A stretch of 64,000 nt of DNA, from the NCBI GenBank assembly GCA_028583405.1, contig CM053260.1:18553401-18617400 (forward strand). The letters are read 5' to 3'. The notes under the pieces were generated by a model. It was given only the letters and a program-made list of their open reading frames with translations. It was not told where the DNA came from and searched no databases. Below, piece by piece: positions 47,436 to 59,200 of this stretch. Position numbers and translations under genes: made by a program. Within the stretch, counting starts at the first letter, position 1. Each line of letters begins with the position of its first letter. The stretch comes from Pogonophryne albipinna (taxonomy: Eukaryota; Chordata; Actinopteri; Perciformes; Artedidraconidae).

Positions 47436-50400
47436 TGATACTCTGGTTGAATGAACAGGCTGCTGGGACACCACCATCAGTGCTGTTGACGTATAATAAG
47501 CAAGGCTAGATGTTTTTTCTGTAAAGAAAGACCGGTCTCTTGTTGTTGGACAAGTTGCATCGAGGCTGCATCATGTGAGCGAGTGCTGCTGAGGTTTCTG
47601 GAAGATTTTCTGGGAAGATGAGGTCACAGGGAGGCACCCAGAGGATCGGGTCTGAGCAGGAAAGGCAGAGGGTGGAAGACTTTCAACAGCGGCTCAGTCA
47701 CTTGCCGGGAGGAAGCCATAGTTTTGTTGGAATTTCCATTCAGTTTGTGTCAAAGGAATTTTGATCTGGATGTATTAATAACAAGACACATGGCGTGAAA
47801 CACTTGGGAAGGGCTATTTCCCTTTCATATAAACAGTAAAAGTCTTATGACAGCTTTAATAGGATTATATAACACACTTTACTTTAACACTGTTTTATTT
47901 TTAGCAAGAGCCTCCTTTACCAAATTGTGTTATCTAATTTCTTAGCATGAAAAAGACAATTCTGAAGGAGGGTAAAAAACATAACACACTGGAATGTGGT
48001 TGGAATGAGGATCATTCCCTTTCAGCCAAAAGCTTTTAGTTGGATGATCTGTGAACTATCAGGCATGTAAACCCCCACTTCCTCTCACACGGCCAACAAG
48101 TGCATTCTGTGTGCCCAAATCTCAAGTTCTAAAATGGTGCAATCTTGCGTGTTTTGAGCCAGTGTGCTCTGTTCTGATTTAAAGAGGCTTAGGCTTGGAC
48201 GGACGCGGCTGGGAGGGCCAGCTGAGCCGGAAGAGTGGGGGGAAGTTGAGTCAACACAGAACTGTTTCTCAGACTTGTGTCGCTTCTGGTCTCATGCCTC
48301 TCAATGGACTCACATGCTCAGACTGAGATTACAATAACACAGAGTTGCAGACGCACGTTGTCTGGTTAAAATGAAATGAAAGTATGTTGAGTCTGGCTGG
48401 GGTGATTTTCTGCTTCTGTCTGACACAAACACAGAGACTGAAAACAAGCGGAAGAAGTATTCAGATGTTTTTATAAAGTAAACGTAGCAAAACCACAGTG
48501 TAAAAACAGTCCGTTACAATTAAAAGTCCTGCATTTAAACTAAGAACAACAATAACAATATTAAAATATATTCTTAGGGTTGGTAAATTCATATTTTGGA
48601 TATAAACATATATATATCTAGGTTGTGTTGGTGTTGGCAACTGAGTGGTTGAGATGTTGGCAGTAGAAATGTCTGACCCTCAAATATAATGAACTTAGAT
48701 TGGCGTCGGCTTGCGGTTCTAAAAGCACCGAAGAAATACATACTTCCTTTTATGCAGTGATACAGTGTAGATGTTTGGTAAAAAAATTGTTAACTTCCCT
48801 GAACGTTACAAATAGCATGTAAAGGCATGCAAAGGCATCAACATTTTGTTCAACACACGCTGGGCCTTCCCTCATTTGAAGTATCTATCATTTTTTGTAT
48901 TACACCATAGGTCTATATTTCTCCATTTATCCCCTCATCCCTGCACCACGTTTCTGCGGTCCACCTGGTTGTAGTGAAACATTACATACCATAGTGGACA
49001 AAGAGAGGACTCCCATCTGTCTGTAGCTATTGTCTTCACTTTGTTGTTGTGATCACTCACATGACTGTTTATGTGAATATGACACAAAAACGTAATTCTG
49101 CCACACAGCTGTTTGACTCGCTCAGATGAACACATTGTGAAGTGCAACAAGCTGCAGTCAGCTCTGACCAGCACAACACACTGGGGAAGCTCTAAAACGC
49201 ACACAACTGCAGTTCCAGTCTTTTAAACAGGGACACGGTCACTGGGCTGTATTTATGAGGTGAGTTTCCCTAAATTACAGAGTGCAGTGAGCCCAGCCTT
49301 TGACCATGATCACAATGAATGACATCCTGCACAAAACTATGAATGATGACAATGAAGGAGTCACTCTCTTACTGTTACTGTGTGGTCGCTCTGACAAAGT
49401 CTACAGTACACAATTTAAACTGTTGACGCAGAGCTTTACTTCATGACAGATGAGGATGAATGTTCTCTCCTCAGCTTCCACAGGGGGGCAGAGTGGAGCT
49501 AGATATTATACTGTTACACTGTAGTCCCAAACCTTTTACACTCCTTGAACTTTAGATGACCAGGCCATTTTCACAAAATATCCTATTGCTAAAAGTAGCT
49601 TATAAAAGAAGCTAGATGTGGTAACTCTATCTTACTTAAACATGATAACTATCAGTGCTTCATCGTGTCAGTGTTTAGGAACAATAATACATCTAAAAAG
49701 CATATTTAATGGCACATTTTGTTGTCTAGTGAATAATTAAATCAGCTTATTCACACAGTGAAACAATCCAATAAGATAAGATAAAGATTACCATTTGAGC
49801 AACTCTCCTCTTCTTGAATAATGGAAAAATGTACATTAAATGATTATTCAAATAATAATTAAAGTTGATTTTATGGCCATAGACCGAGGGTATATTTGAA
49901 GAACAGTATTTAAAAGAAGGTTAGTTAAGGTCAGTAACTTAAAATGATTTAAGTCCTTTTTATGATGTACATTTATTTTTAAAACAGACTAAATGTTAAA
50001 TAAAAATAGCATAAGAAACATATTACTTTGATTTAGACAATATGTGATTTAGATTTAATCTTGCATGTAAATAAATCTGATAATGAAAAGTACTTCTCTT
50101 CATAACTTCTGCCTCTGTTGTGACTATCACTATATCGATTGAGAACAAGCTTCATCTAAATACCAGAAACCCTTTATCCTCAGTAGAAACATAACTCTTT
50201 TATCTGCAGAGATGAGACACTCCCTTCTTCTTTGTCTGATTCTTTTTTAAATGCAGGACACACCAGTGTTTGTGACAAGTCTGTGTGATTGTGCATGTAT
50301 GTGATTGACCAGTCAAACGCTAGAAGGGGCGGAAAACAAGGTGTCATTGTGAGGGTCCGATCGTGCAATGGCAAGTTTTAGTGACTGTAAAAATTCCACT

Positions 50401-50740
50401 TGGTTATTAAAACAACAGTTACATTTTCCTCATCTGCGTCAGGGTTATAAACTGTACAATTATGTAAAACTATCTTCTTTTTTCACACACATTTTTCTTA
50501 AAATGTATCAAAAACAAAAGTACCTATTTCCGCTTCCATAAATCCCAATCATTTATTTTGTGTGTGAAAGCTACTATAGATTATAAATTACTGTTCAGTC
50601 TGAGGTTTTGTACAGTGGCGTTTTCTCCTGGAGGCCAAGGGAAGCCAGGCTTCCCCTGTTTTTCGGATTGTAGTTATAATTTTAATAAATAAATAAAAAC
50701 ACTTCGTTTAGTTTCGGAAATTCTTTGTTGTGTGTTGCTG

Positions 50741-51041
50741 CCGGTGTTCCGGATTAACTGGTTCCCCGATCAACTGGTTTACAGAGGTGGGGGGTGTGGC
50801 CTTCGACGGAAATACACATTTCGATCGCTTCTTCTGTCGTTTACATAAATCTTTTGGTATATTTGGCTCGGTAGGAAGTGTGGTACTGAATGTGCATCAA
50901 AGTCTTCCTACCGAGCCAAATATACCAAAAGATTTATGTAAACGACAGAAGAAGCGATCGAAATGTGTATTTCAGTCGAAGGCCACGCCCCCCACCTCTG
51001 TAAATCAGTTGATCGGGGAACCAGTTAATCCGGAACACCCG
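50741..51041. repeat. 138-bp near-perfect inverted repeat (foldback)
   Basis: Left arm 50,741-50,878 and right arm 50,904-51,041 are reverse complements with about five mismatches, separated by a 25-nt spacer. The innermost arm sequence GGCTCGGTAGGAAG pairs with CTTCCTACCGAGCC. An RNA read from either strand would form a long hairpin. The frame spanning it (50,730-51,173) exists only because the palindrome lacks stops and should not be read as a gene. Confidence 0.95.
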
Positions 51042-51601
51042 CCCGTCTCTCCCCCATTCTCATTGAGTATTTTACAAAGAGTGAAACAGCGCCCCTCTAG
51101 ATGTTATGGTGAAACAGTAGATTGCACTCTCTGTTGCGAGAGGAGGCCAGCCGAAATTGGCTTCCCTTGGTGAAAAAAAATGGAGGGATTGACCAATCAG
51201 ACAAGGCTCACGTCATGCCCCTGCCAACCTGTGATTAGTCAGGGCCATGCCAAGGGAAGCCAGAGGCGGCTGGCTTCCCTTGCCTCACAATCCAATCAAA
51301 TCGCATCAACTTAGTGGTGCAGTGACGCGTCCTAAAACCCGGAAGTATGCTGCGCTCGGTTTCCCTCGACAAAAAAGCAATTTGATTTCTCCATAGGATT
51401 TTGGAAAATAGCTTAAAATAAGGTCAGTGGAAAACGAACCTGTTAGATAAATGCACGTTTTGTTCAGTCGGATAATATCCACATGTCTACCCTACTTTTA
51501 TAATTTTCGAATCATAAATCTAATCGATAGAAGATAGATAGCGTCACTGCATCACTCTCACCGCCGTTTGAAAGTAGCAAGCAACTGAAGCAAGTGCAAT
51601 T

Positions 51602-51748
51602 ATGGAGGGTGGAGATTTGGAGTATTTAATCAAAAATAATTGTACTAAACTTTCGCTACAGCAGCAACAACAAATACAATCTGATGACAGGCCGATGCCC
51701 AAACTGGAGCTGTGTACAGCGAGGAAAAAAGGAGCGAATCGGACGTAA
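51602..51748 (+). pseudogene. hAT transposase N-terminal remnant, copy 1
   Basis: A 48-codon open frame begins MEGGDLEYLIKNN and continues LSLQQQQQIQSDDRPMPKLE before a TAA. The pattern of a short acidic start, a 'FS/LSxxxxxxIxxxxRPxPxL' block and a basic stretch resembles the first residues of ZMYM-type hAT transposases. The zinc finger, RNase-H core and dimerisation domain are missing, so it is a relic of an internally deleted autonomous element. The assignment rests on a short match. Confidence 0.4.
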
Positions 51749-52401
51749 AACGTTAAAGGTCTCCTGATTTAGTTTGTGAATGAATGCTCGGCTAGATAAC
51801 AGGCGTGTGTAAGTCCTGCATCTGTATGATACAAATGTGTGTAAAATGATACCGGGTGCTGTAATCACTCATCTGGTTACGTTATTACATTGACCACCAC
51901 ACCCCCGACCCAAAAGAAAGGACGTATTATTGGCTTCCCCTAATTTTTTTCCCACGCCACGCTACTGGCTTTGTAAGGAATATAAAAACATTTACAAAAA
52001 CACTGCCTGTCACTTCAGTAAGTTACTTACAGCTATAGTAAGGCTTAAAGAAAACGTGCTCCCACTTGCCTGTTTGAGTCCAATCCAAGTTGCCTCAGGA
52101 ATATTCACATTCTCCAACTGTGAGCGAAGTGATCTTTTCACTACAATATTAACATGCACTGTTGCACAGATTAGCCATTCTGTGTACCCTGCAGTGTTTA
52201 CAAGAACTGAACTTCAAGAGGGATTGAATTACTGTTATCATATAACATCATTAACACGAAACAGGCCATGAATATAACTCCAATCTGCTGATTTTGCCCC
52301 ACATGAGGCAGAAATGACATGAGAAGCCTTCCCCTGAAAGAAACGGTAGTTCAGTGTTCCTCTGAACTGGTCAAACCAGATCTCTGGAGAGCCTTAAGCA
52401 A

Positions 52402-52500
52402 CATTACATTACATTACATTGCATTTAGCTGACGCTTTTATCCAAAGCGACTTACAATAAATGCGTTCGACCAACAAAATAGATAGAACATCCTCACAGA
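52402..52500. repeat. dispersed teleost repeat, copy 1
   Basis: ACATT units lead into GCATTTAGCTGACGCTTTTA and CCAAAGCGACTTACAATAAA, a block found in very many fish genomes. Copy 1 has one more ACATT unit than copy 2 at 53,938. Confidence 0.75.
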
Positions 52501-52819
52501 AGAACGAATTCCCACTTATCTCGTGACTCACCACATCTTTTTATGGCTGAGACTTTCTACCCAATTGAACCGGGCACAGAAAACACAAGTTGATTCCCAG
52601 TTTGATTACACGACTGCAGTATCAGCGTCTGAGTGTTTACTTTCTGGTGGTAAAGTTGAGGGAGGAGATTTGAGGAGGGAGGAACAGGAGGACCCACCTG
52701 TCAGTAGAGAAGAAGAACGCTGACGGCATTGAAGCGCTGCTACTCAGGAGTGCAGGCTAGTGTGCACACTAGCTAAGAGAATACACCAGTTTGCCTATCC
52801 ATCGACCAAAGGAATTACA

Positions 52820-52890
52820 ATGGGTGGCACTATCAGTCAGAAGAAGGGCAGCAGGCGAGCCAGCTCAAGGAGTCACACCAGCAGTGTCAT
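52820..52890 (+). other. exon-like segment with myristoylation-type N-terminus, copy 1
   Basis: The ATG in ACAATGGG opens MGGTISQKKGSRRASSRSH and four more codons to a GTGAGT donor at 52,891, phase 2. The start MGGTIS fits the N-myristoylation consensus MGxxxS/T and is followed by a basic Ser/Arg-rich stretch, as in membrane-anchored signalling proteins. The 200 bp before it look like a 5' leader (GAGGAGGGAGGAACAGGAGG). No continuing exon was identified with confidence; an acceptor (TTTTAATTTTAG) ends at 55,463 but gives only about 20 more codons. I do not recognise the protein. Confidence 0.35.
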
Positions 52891-53145
52891 GTGAGTCAAA
52901 TTCCTCACCTGTTGGATGCTGACTTAACAGAAAAAAAACTGTTGTCACTTCCATTCATTGACTTGAGATGTGTGTTGCTTTCAGCTGAACATATTTGTAC
53001 GTTTTGTTCAGTCGGATAATATCCACATGTCTACCCTACTTTTATAATTTTCGAATCATAAATCTAATCGATAGAAGATAGATAGCGTCACTGCATCACT
53101 CTCACCGCCGTTTGAAAGTAGCAAGCAACTGAAGCAAGTGCAATT

Positions 53146-53295
53146 ATGGAGGGTGGAGATTTGGAGTATTTAATCAAAAATAATTGTACTAAACTTTCGC
53201 TACAGCAGCAGCAACAACAAATACAATCTGATGACAGGCCGATGCCCAAACTGGAGCTGTGTACAGCGAGGAAAAAAGGAGCGAATCGGATGTAA
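53146..53295 (+). pseudogene. hAT transposase N-terminal remnant, copy 2
   Basis: Duplicate of the remnant at 51,602, with one extra Gln codon in the glutamine run and Met instead of Thr before the stop (49 codons). It arose by the tandem duplication, not by transposition. Confidence 0.4.
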
Positions 53296-53937
53296 AACGT
53301 TAAAGGTCTCCTGATTTAGTTTGTGAATGAATGCTCGGCTAGATAACAGGCGTGTGTAAGTCCTGCATCTGTATGATACAAATGTGTGTAAAATGATACC
53401 GGGTGCTGTAATCACTCATCTGGTTACATTATTACATTGACCACCACACCCCCGACCCAAAAGAAAGGACGTATTATTGGCTTCCCCTAATTTTTTTCCC
53501 ACGCCACGCTACTGGCTTTGTAAGGAATATAAAAACATTTACAAAAACACTGCCTGTCACTTCAGTAAGTTACTTATAGCTATAGTAAGGCTTAAAGAAA
53601 ACGTGCTCCCACTTGCCTGTGAGAGTCCAATCCAAGTTGCCTCAGGAATATTCACATTTTCCAACTGTGAGCGAAGTGATCTTTTCACTACAATATTAAC
53701 ATGCACTGTTGCACAGATTAGCCATTCTGTGTACCCTGCAGTGTTTACAAGAACTGAAATTCAAGAGGGATTGAATTACTGTTATCATATAACATGAAAC
53801 AGGCCATGAATATAACTCCAATCTGCTGATTTTGCCCCACATGAGGCAGAAATGACATGAGAAGCCTTCCCCTGAAAGAAACAGTGGCTCAGTGTTCCTC
53901 TGAACTGGTCAAGCCAGATCTCTGGAGAGCCTTAAGC

Positions 53938-54031
53938 AACATTACATTACATTGCATTTAGCTGACGCTTTTATCCAAAGCGACTTACAATAAATGCGTT
54001 CGACCAACAAAATAGATAGAACATCCTCACA
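53938..54031. repeat. dispersed teleost repeat, copy 2
   Basis: Duplicate of 52,402-52,500 within unit 2. Confidence 0.75.
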
Positions 54032-54352
54032 GAAGAACGAATTCCCACTTATCTCGTGACTCACCACATCTTTTTATGGCTAAGACTTTCTACCCAATTG
54101 AACCGGGCACAGAAAACACAAGTTGATTCCCAGTTTGATTACACGACTGCAGTATCAGCGTCTGAGTGTTTACTTTCTGGTGGTAAAGTTGAGGGAGGAG
54201 ATTTGAGGAGGGAGGAACAGGAGGACCCACCTGTCAGTAGAGAAGAAGAACGCTGACGGCATTGAAGCGCTGCTACTCAGGAGTGCAGGCTAGTGTGCAC
54301 ACTAGCTAAGAGAATACACCAGTTTGCCTATCCATCGACCAAAGGAATTACA

Positions 54353-54423
54353 ATGGGTGGCACTATCAGTCAGAAGAAGGGCAGCAGGCGAGCCAGCTCA
54401 AGGAGTCACACCAGCAGTGTCAT
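54353..54423 (+). other. exon-like segment with myristoylation-type N-terminus, copy 2
   Basis: Identical coding segment and donor (GTGAGT at 54,424) to copy 1 at 52,820, with the same leader. If a real gene begins here it has two interchangeable first exons. The upstream 66-codon frames (52,523 and 54,056) are probably leader sequence rather than protein. Confidence 0.35.
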
Positions 54424-54584
54424 GTGAGTCAAATTCCTCACCTGTTGGATGCTGACTTAACAGAAAAAAAACTGTTGTCACTTCCATTCATTGACTTGAG
54501 ATGTGTGTTGCTTTCAGCTGAACATATTTGTGAATATGTATGCAGTTTTAGTAACGAAGTAGCAGTGAAACGTATACTATTTAC

Positions 54585-55404
54585 TAGGGATGCACGATAT
54601 TGGTTTTTTGAAACCGATACCGATAACTTCCTGCTTCTCAAGACCGATACTAATATATATATATATATATATATTAAATGTACCTGTAGTTTTTGCACAC
54701 TTGGTGGTAAAAAAAAGACTAGTAGTGAGCAAATGACATGAGCATTACTACTATGAACAAAACAAAGCCAAGAACAGTTTTGACTCTTCAAAGTGACCAT
54801 ATTTATTTTCTCAAATAAAGTTCTTTTTCAAAAGCCTCGTCGATAGGTAAAAGCCCCGGTGCCTTTGCAGCTGGCTTTGGATACGCCGCTAGTTTAGCAG
54901 CGCAGGCGTCTTCGTACGCTTTTAACACACCATCGTAGCGATGGCGATGTTTCAGGTGACTAATCAGGTTGGAAGTATTATAGCTCGTTGCCTTTTTCCC
55001 TTCTCGTGGAACTTCTGCATTGCATTTGTTAATACAAATAGCAAGCGAGCTATCTAACTCTGAAACTTTGAAATAGTCACATACTACCGACGACATGTTT
55101 GTTTACTGTCCTGGCTTCACAGCCGCACACCATTTACGTCACAGCCAGGCATGAGTTAGGGAGCGCTGGATTTGTGAAAAACTCCCCTCTTCCTAAACCA
55201 CTAATACCACAATACTGGCAAAACGGGAGGAGCCGAGTTAAAAACAAGCGCCCCTCATCCCAATCCACCCACAGCGCAGTATTTTTTCTTTTTTTTACCC
55301 AAGAAATATATTGTATATTATCGGGGCTATTAATACTTTTATCGGGTTTATCGGGATGACGTCATAATTCCTAATATCGGACCGATAATTATCGTGCACC
55401 ACTA
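54585..55404 (-). mobile_element. hAT-type element, internally deleted (820 bp)
   Basis: The left end TAGGGATGCACGATA and the right end (TAGTGGTGCACGATAA on the other strand) are inverted repeats. The flanks are perfect 8-bp direct repeats CTATTTAC at 54,577-54,584 and 55,405-55,412. Sub-terminal CCGATA repeats occur at both ends. It keeps one BED-finger frame and has lost the catalytic part, so it is non-autonomous. It contains an (AT)n stretch at 54,653-54,674. Confidence 0.93.
54803..55096 (-). pseudogene. BED zinc-finger fragment of a hAT transposase
   Basis: 97 codons beginning MSSVVCDYFKVSELDS. A cysteine pair (ICINKCNAEV), SNLISHLKHRH and the aromatic lead VCDYF make a BED-type C2H2 finger, the N-terminal DNA-binding module of many hAT transposases. 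The frame stops soon after (FEKELYLRK), before any catalytic domain. The encoded piece could at most act as a stray DNA-binding fragment; expression is not indicated. Confidence 0.75.
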
Positions 55405-55830
55405 CTATTTACTAAACTACAATACTGAGGATTTAACTAAACTTGCATTATTTTTAATTTTAGAGTGGCCTCTGTTCAAGCTCGCAACTTGCACACCCAT
55501 GCAAATATTCACACACACCCATGAGCTCCCAGATAAGACTGCATACAGACTGTTAACATTGTTTGCTTACTGGCCTCACAAAAGTATGTCCATGTGCTTT
55601 CATGCAAAATGCCAAGTAAAATAACATTATCAGAAACAGTGGTTGAGCATGTTCTTATTTTATGTACAACACACCAGTAGTTGAGACTGGTTTAACATGA
55701 TTAGTGTTTTAGGATCGTCTCCAACAGATTTGTGAGAGATTTTGTGGGAGATTTGTCATCATAGCATAATCTCATTGTGAGAAATATAGCTCTAACGTGT
55801 CAATATTAGCTCGAGCCAATTCATGTTGCC

Positions 55831-55836
55831 TTTATT
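55831..55836 (-). terminator. aggf1: candidate aggf1 poly(A) signal
   Basis: AATAAA on the minus strand, about 370 nt past the aggf1 stop codon. It is the nearest canonical signal I see. Confidence 0.45.
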
Positions 55837-56200
55837 CTGGGAGGCAGCGCTACAGGCACACTGGACCTTGAAACACGCTCACTGCGTTCCTCAGTGTTTG
55901 GACTGTAACATTCCAGAAGGAGGAACCAACACATTATACAAACAGATTATGACTTTACAAACCGGTTGACACAGCATTGGAAAACCGGTTGACAGGTAGC
56001 GTTGACAGATGTAGTTCTTCACAACTGAGTAAACCAGCTCAGATTGGTTGCTAGGGTCTTCAGCGACTGTTCCCGACGACTGTAAAATAACAAAATTGTT
56101 TCAATGTGGAAATAGTGTTATTGCTTTCTAATGTAAAGACAGTACATCACGTTTCCTCGGGCAGTACAGTGATACACGTCAAACGTCCAGCTGTGTCTAG

Positions 56201-59200
56201 CTATTCTAAACTTTGGCCCTCTGTTTCAACCCTTGCTTCTGTGTCAGCCGTCTCTTCTCCTTTCACCCAGGCTTTGTTCTTTGGTGTTTGAGGTGACGGC
56301 ACATCAGGCTGGCACGTATCGGCAAATCTTTCACGCGCTTTCTCCCAGTTCTTCTGGGACTTTGATTTGGTCACAGAGGCGGCGTCTAGAGACAAGGCCG
56401 CACCAGCCCCCAAACCGGACTGGGACTTCCTGATTTTCAGTTGAATCTGTGCAGAAAGGAAGGAAAAAGAACAATAATTAAGTTGTTTTGTTGACTTACA
56501 ATACATTTTCAGTCAACCTGCCAACAAAGGCATCAGCAGAACTCTACTTACCGGGGTTTTCATGCCAGTCCCCTCTTTACCCAGCCCCTCTCCTTTCTTC
56601 CAGCCCATCTTTTCCAGCATTTTCCGTCCTTTATTGACTTCACTGATCTCCCTATAAGAAACGAGTAATACTTGATTAGCACATCATCCTATATTATCTT
56701 TCGTTACCAATATAGTCAAGGGCAATGTACTTACTGATGAACAGAAGCAGGTGCATCATCTCGTTGGAAAACACCCTCACTACCGACAGTCTGTCGCCGA
56801 GACTCCGCTCGGTCCTGGTACCTGGGGTTCCTCAGGGTTTTGGCCTCCTCATACTCACTGCTCTGTTTACAGAAAAGCACAGAGGTGATTGGCTGCATGA
56901 AGAAACAAGACGTTTAAAGCTTAAACTTGAGGATGCTAGTCCTGATTAAACTCACCTGCAAGCCATATCTGGCCTTCATCTGTTTCAGCTCCTTCTGTCT
57001 CAGTGCTTCTTTGTCCTCTTTGGTGGGAGCCGCAGGGGCTTTGGAAATATACAGAGAATCGCTAATTAGTTCAGTGAACTTTTACTGCCAAATTCTAATC
57101 AGTTCACCATTGCCACATTTTATGAATCCCCTCAATCGTGACCAAGAGAATGTGACCGACCGACAACAGAAAAACGAAATGTCTGAAGCCTTGGCTGTCA
57201 CACTTGCACTTAAAACTAATTTCTCATGAGGTGGCTCACCCGTATTCTCCTCTCTCTTGTACTTGTTGATGTGGGCCATCACCTGGCCAGGCTCGCAGCC
57301 ATCACAGGTGTCAGTCCCCGGGTGGATGTGAAAGGACAGCACAGTCTCTCCCATCTTCACCTCGTCGCCGTGCATCAGTGCTTGTGGCTCACACTTGGTT
57401 TTGGGCTGTAGTATGAAGATCCATTGATAGTGTCATTACTGAGTTTAAGGGCTTTTTAAAAAAAGGCTACAAACTGAGATCAAATGTTGACCTGCAAGAT
57501 CCGGTTGCCATTGATGACTGTTCCATTCTGGCTGCCCTGGTCCACCAGCATGTAGCCTTGCTGCTCCTGGTCGAAGTACACCTCTGCGTGAAACTGGACC
57601 CAAACACAGTTCAGTGAGAAACATCACAAATGCAAATAAATTAGGAAGATCCGTGGACAATTTATAAGAGCAAAAAGTTACCTTGCTCACTCCCAATTCT
57701 GGTAATAGGATTGCATGGTCCATGCTTTTCTCTCTGCAACAGGAAAGACAGCAGGTTGTTTTCTTTTTAACTTACACAGAGATCAATATTAATATTTTCA
57801 CAAAGTGAGTCAACACTTTTCACAGGGGGGTTATTTCTTAAAGCCATGTCATTCTCTTTGTTAGCAGCCTCCCTGTTTACCTTTGTAAACCCATTGTATA
57901 ACAACATGCACAAGAGAGAAATAGCACAAACCTGCCAATGGTGGCTGGAGAGGTGGCCGTGATGATGAACAGAGTGCCGACCTGCATCACTGGAGATCTG
58001 ACCACTGTCACTCTGACACAGGGCGGCCATATCTCTTTGGCTGTAAACAAAAAAAAGGGAACGTGTCAGGCTCAAAAAGTTAGTGATAGTAACAATGACA
58101 TCTCAATTACAGCCAGATTAAACTATTTCACCCAAGTACAATGTTTTTTGGATGCGGGCCCGGCTGTGAATTTAGCTGCTTCGTCCTCTCACCTGCATTA
58201 ATCTGAGTCTCCATTTCTGCCTCCGAGCTTTCCTTGGAGCTGGAGCTGGAAGAAGAGACCGAGGGAGTGGAGTCCCACTCTTCTCTCTCCGACTCAGTGA
58301 GCTCACCCTCTTCTGGTTCGCTGTTATCATCTGAATCATCGCTCCGAGCCGGGCTTTTCTTCTTTTTCTTCTTCTTCTGCTTTTTTGTCTTTGATTTCTT
58401 ACTTTTCTTCTTTGATCGACCCTTATCCTTATCATCATCGTGGGAACTTTTTTTCTGCTTCTTCCTCTTTGACGAAGATTTGTCGCTATCCGCTCTGTGT
58501 TTATGAGAGTCTTTTCTACGCGAGGCCGTGTCCGGACTGCAAGACTTTCGCTTCAGTTTTCGTGATTCTGTGCTCCTCTTGGTTGTTGGCCTTTCGACCC
58601 AGTCAATTTCTTCTTCTTCCAACTTCACCTCGTCAAATTTGAGTTCCTGCCATCAGACAGTCAACAGTGAGTTTACTATCTTCAGTGATGTTCACTGACA
58701 GGGGGCAAGCTGGCTTTGTAGATCCCATGTTTCATGTCTGACACCGTGTTTGTACATAGTTTCAGTCTTCAAAGGCAATTACCTATAGACCTCTAAAATG
58801 ACACCAGGAAATCTACAATGATCTTAATCCTACTCTGCTCCCAGATTCATAAGCAAAAACTTTGAATCATTTGTGGTTTATGCCGCTGTACAGAGTAACT
58901 AAAGAGCATTTAAACAGATTCTTAATTACACAAAAGCCTTTTTTGTCATCTTACAAGATGAAAGGAATGCTTTATGAATACAATTACAACTATCCTCCAC
59001 TTGGGCTATAATTTACTACTTTGCCATCCTAACATTTATTGTGTGAAAAATGTAATCCCTTACTTTAAAGCTTGATATAGACCTACAAATGTTAAGGTGT
59101 TGCTTGTGCGAGTAACACCACCTTCATTGAACTCTAGGAGTGCTTTATCAGTATTAATTCACCCCACTGTGATGGCAAAACTATTGAATTAAGAGTCCAG

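Larger units (their letters stand above)
50613..51967. mobile_element. hAT-type element, internally rearranged (1,355 bp)
   Basis: The left end is CAGTGGCG; the right end reads CAGTAGCG on the other strand. Both are followed inward by GGGGAAGCC-type blocks (AAGGGAAGCCAGGCTTCCCC at the left, TTGGCTTCCCC at the right). The flanks are 8-bp near-direct repeats, GTTTTGTA (50,605-50,612) and GCTTTGTA (51,968-51,975), one mismatch, as expected for hAT insertion. Inside are a 138-bp foldback, further inverted AAGGGAAGCCA/TGGCTTCCCTT copies near 51,157-51,285, and a 48-codon transposase-like remnant. It is non-autonomous. A tandem duplication starts within it at 51,455, so the right third is repeated at 52,999-53,514. 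Confidence 0.8.
51455..52998. repeat. tandem duplication, unit 1 (1,544 bp)
   Basis: Matches 52,999-54,531 along its whole length with roughly a dozen substitutions and three short indels (a CAG unit, a 9-nt segment and one ACATT unit), so about 99% identity. It carries the right third of the hAT element, a dispersed fish repeat and an exon-like segment starting at 52,820. Confidence 0.97.
52999..54531. repeat. tandem duplication, unit 2 (1,533 bp)
   Basis: Second copy, joined directly to unit 1 at 52,998/52,999. The join runs from AACATATTTGT straight into ACGTTTTGTTC with no added bases and no clear microhomology. At 54,531 the sequence leaves the duplication, 53 bp before the next hAT element. 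Confidence 0.97.

Noticed and set aside
50730..51173. 147-codon plus-strand open frame
   Set aside because: It reads straight through both arms of the foldback, so the absence of stops comes from the palindrome; there is no family pattern.
52523..52723. 66-codon frame repeated at 54,056-54,256
   Set aside because: It is duplicated only because the segment is. It precedes a better-supported start codon and reads as leader plus repeat sequence.
58172..58642. Alternative-frame ORFs over the aggf1 Lys/Ser exon on both strands
   Set aside because: Low-complexity codons leave other frames open; the FHA/G-patch reading frame on the minus strand is clearly the real one.
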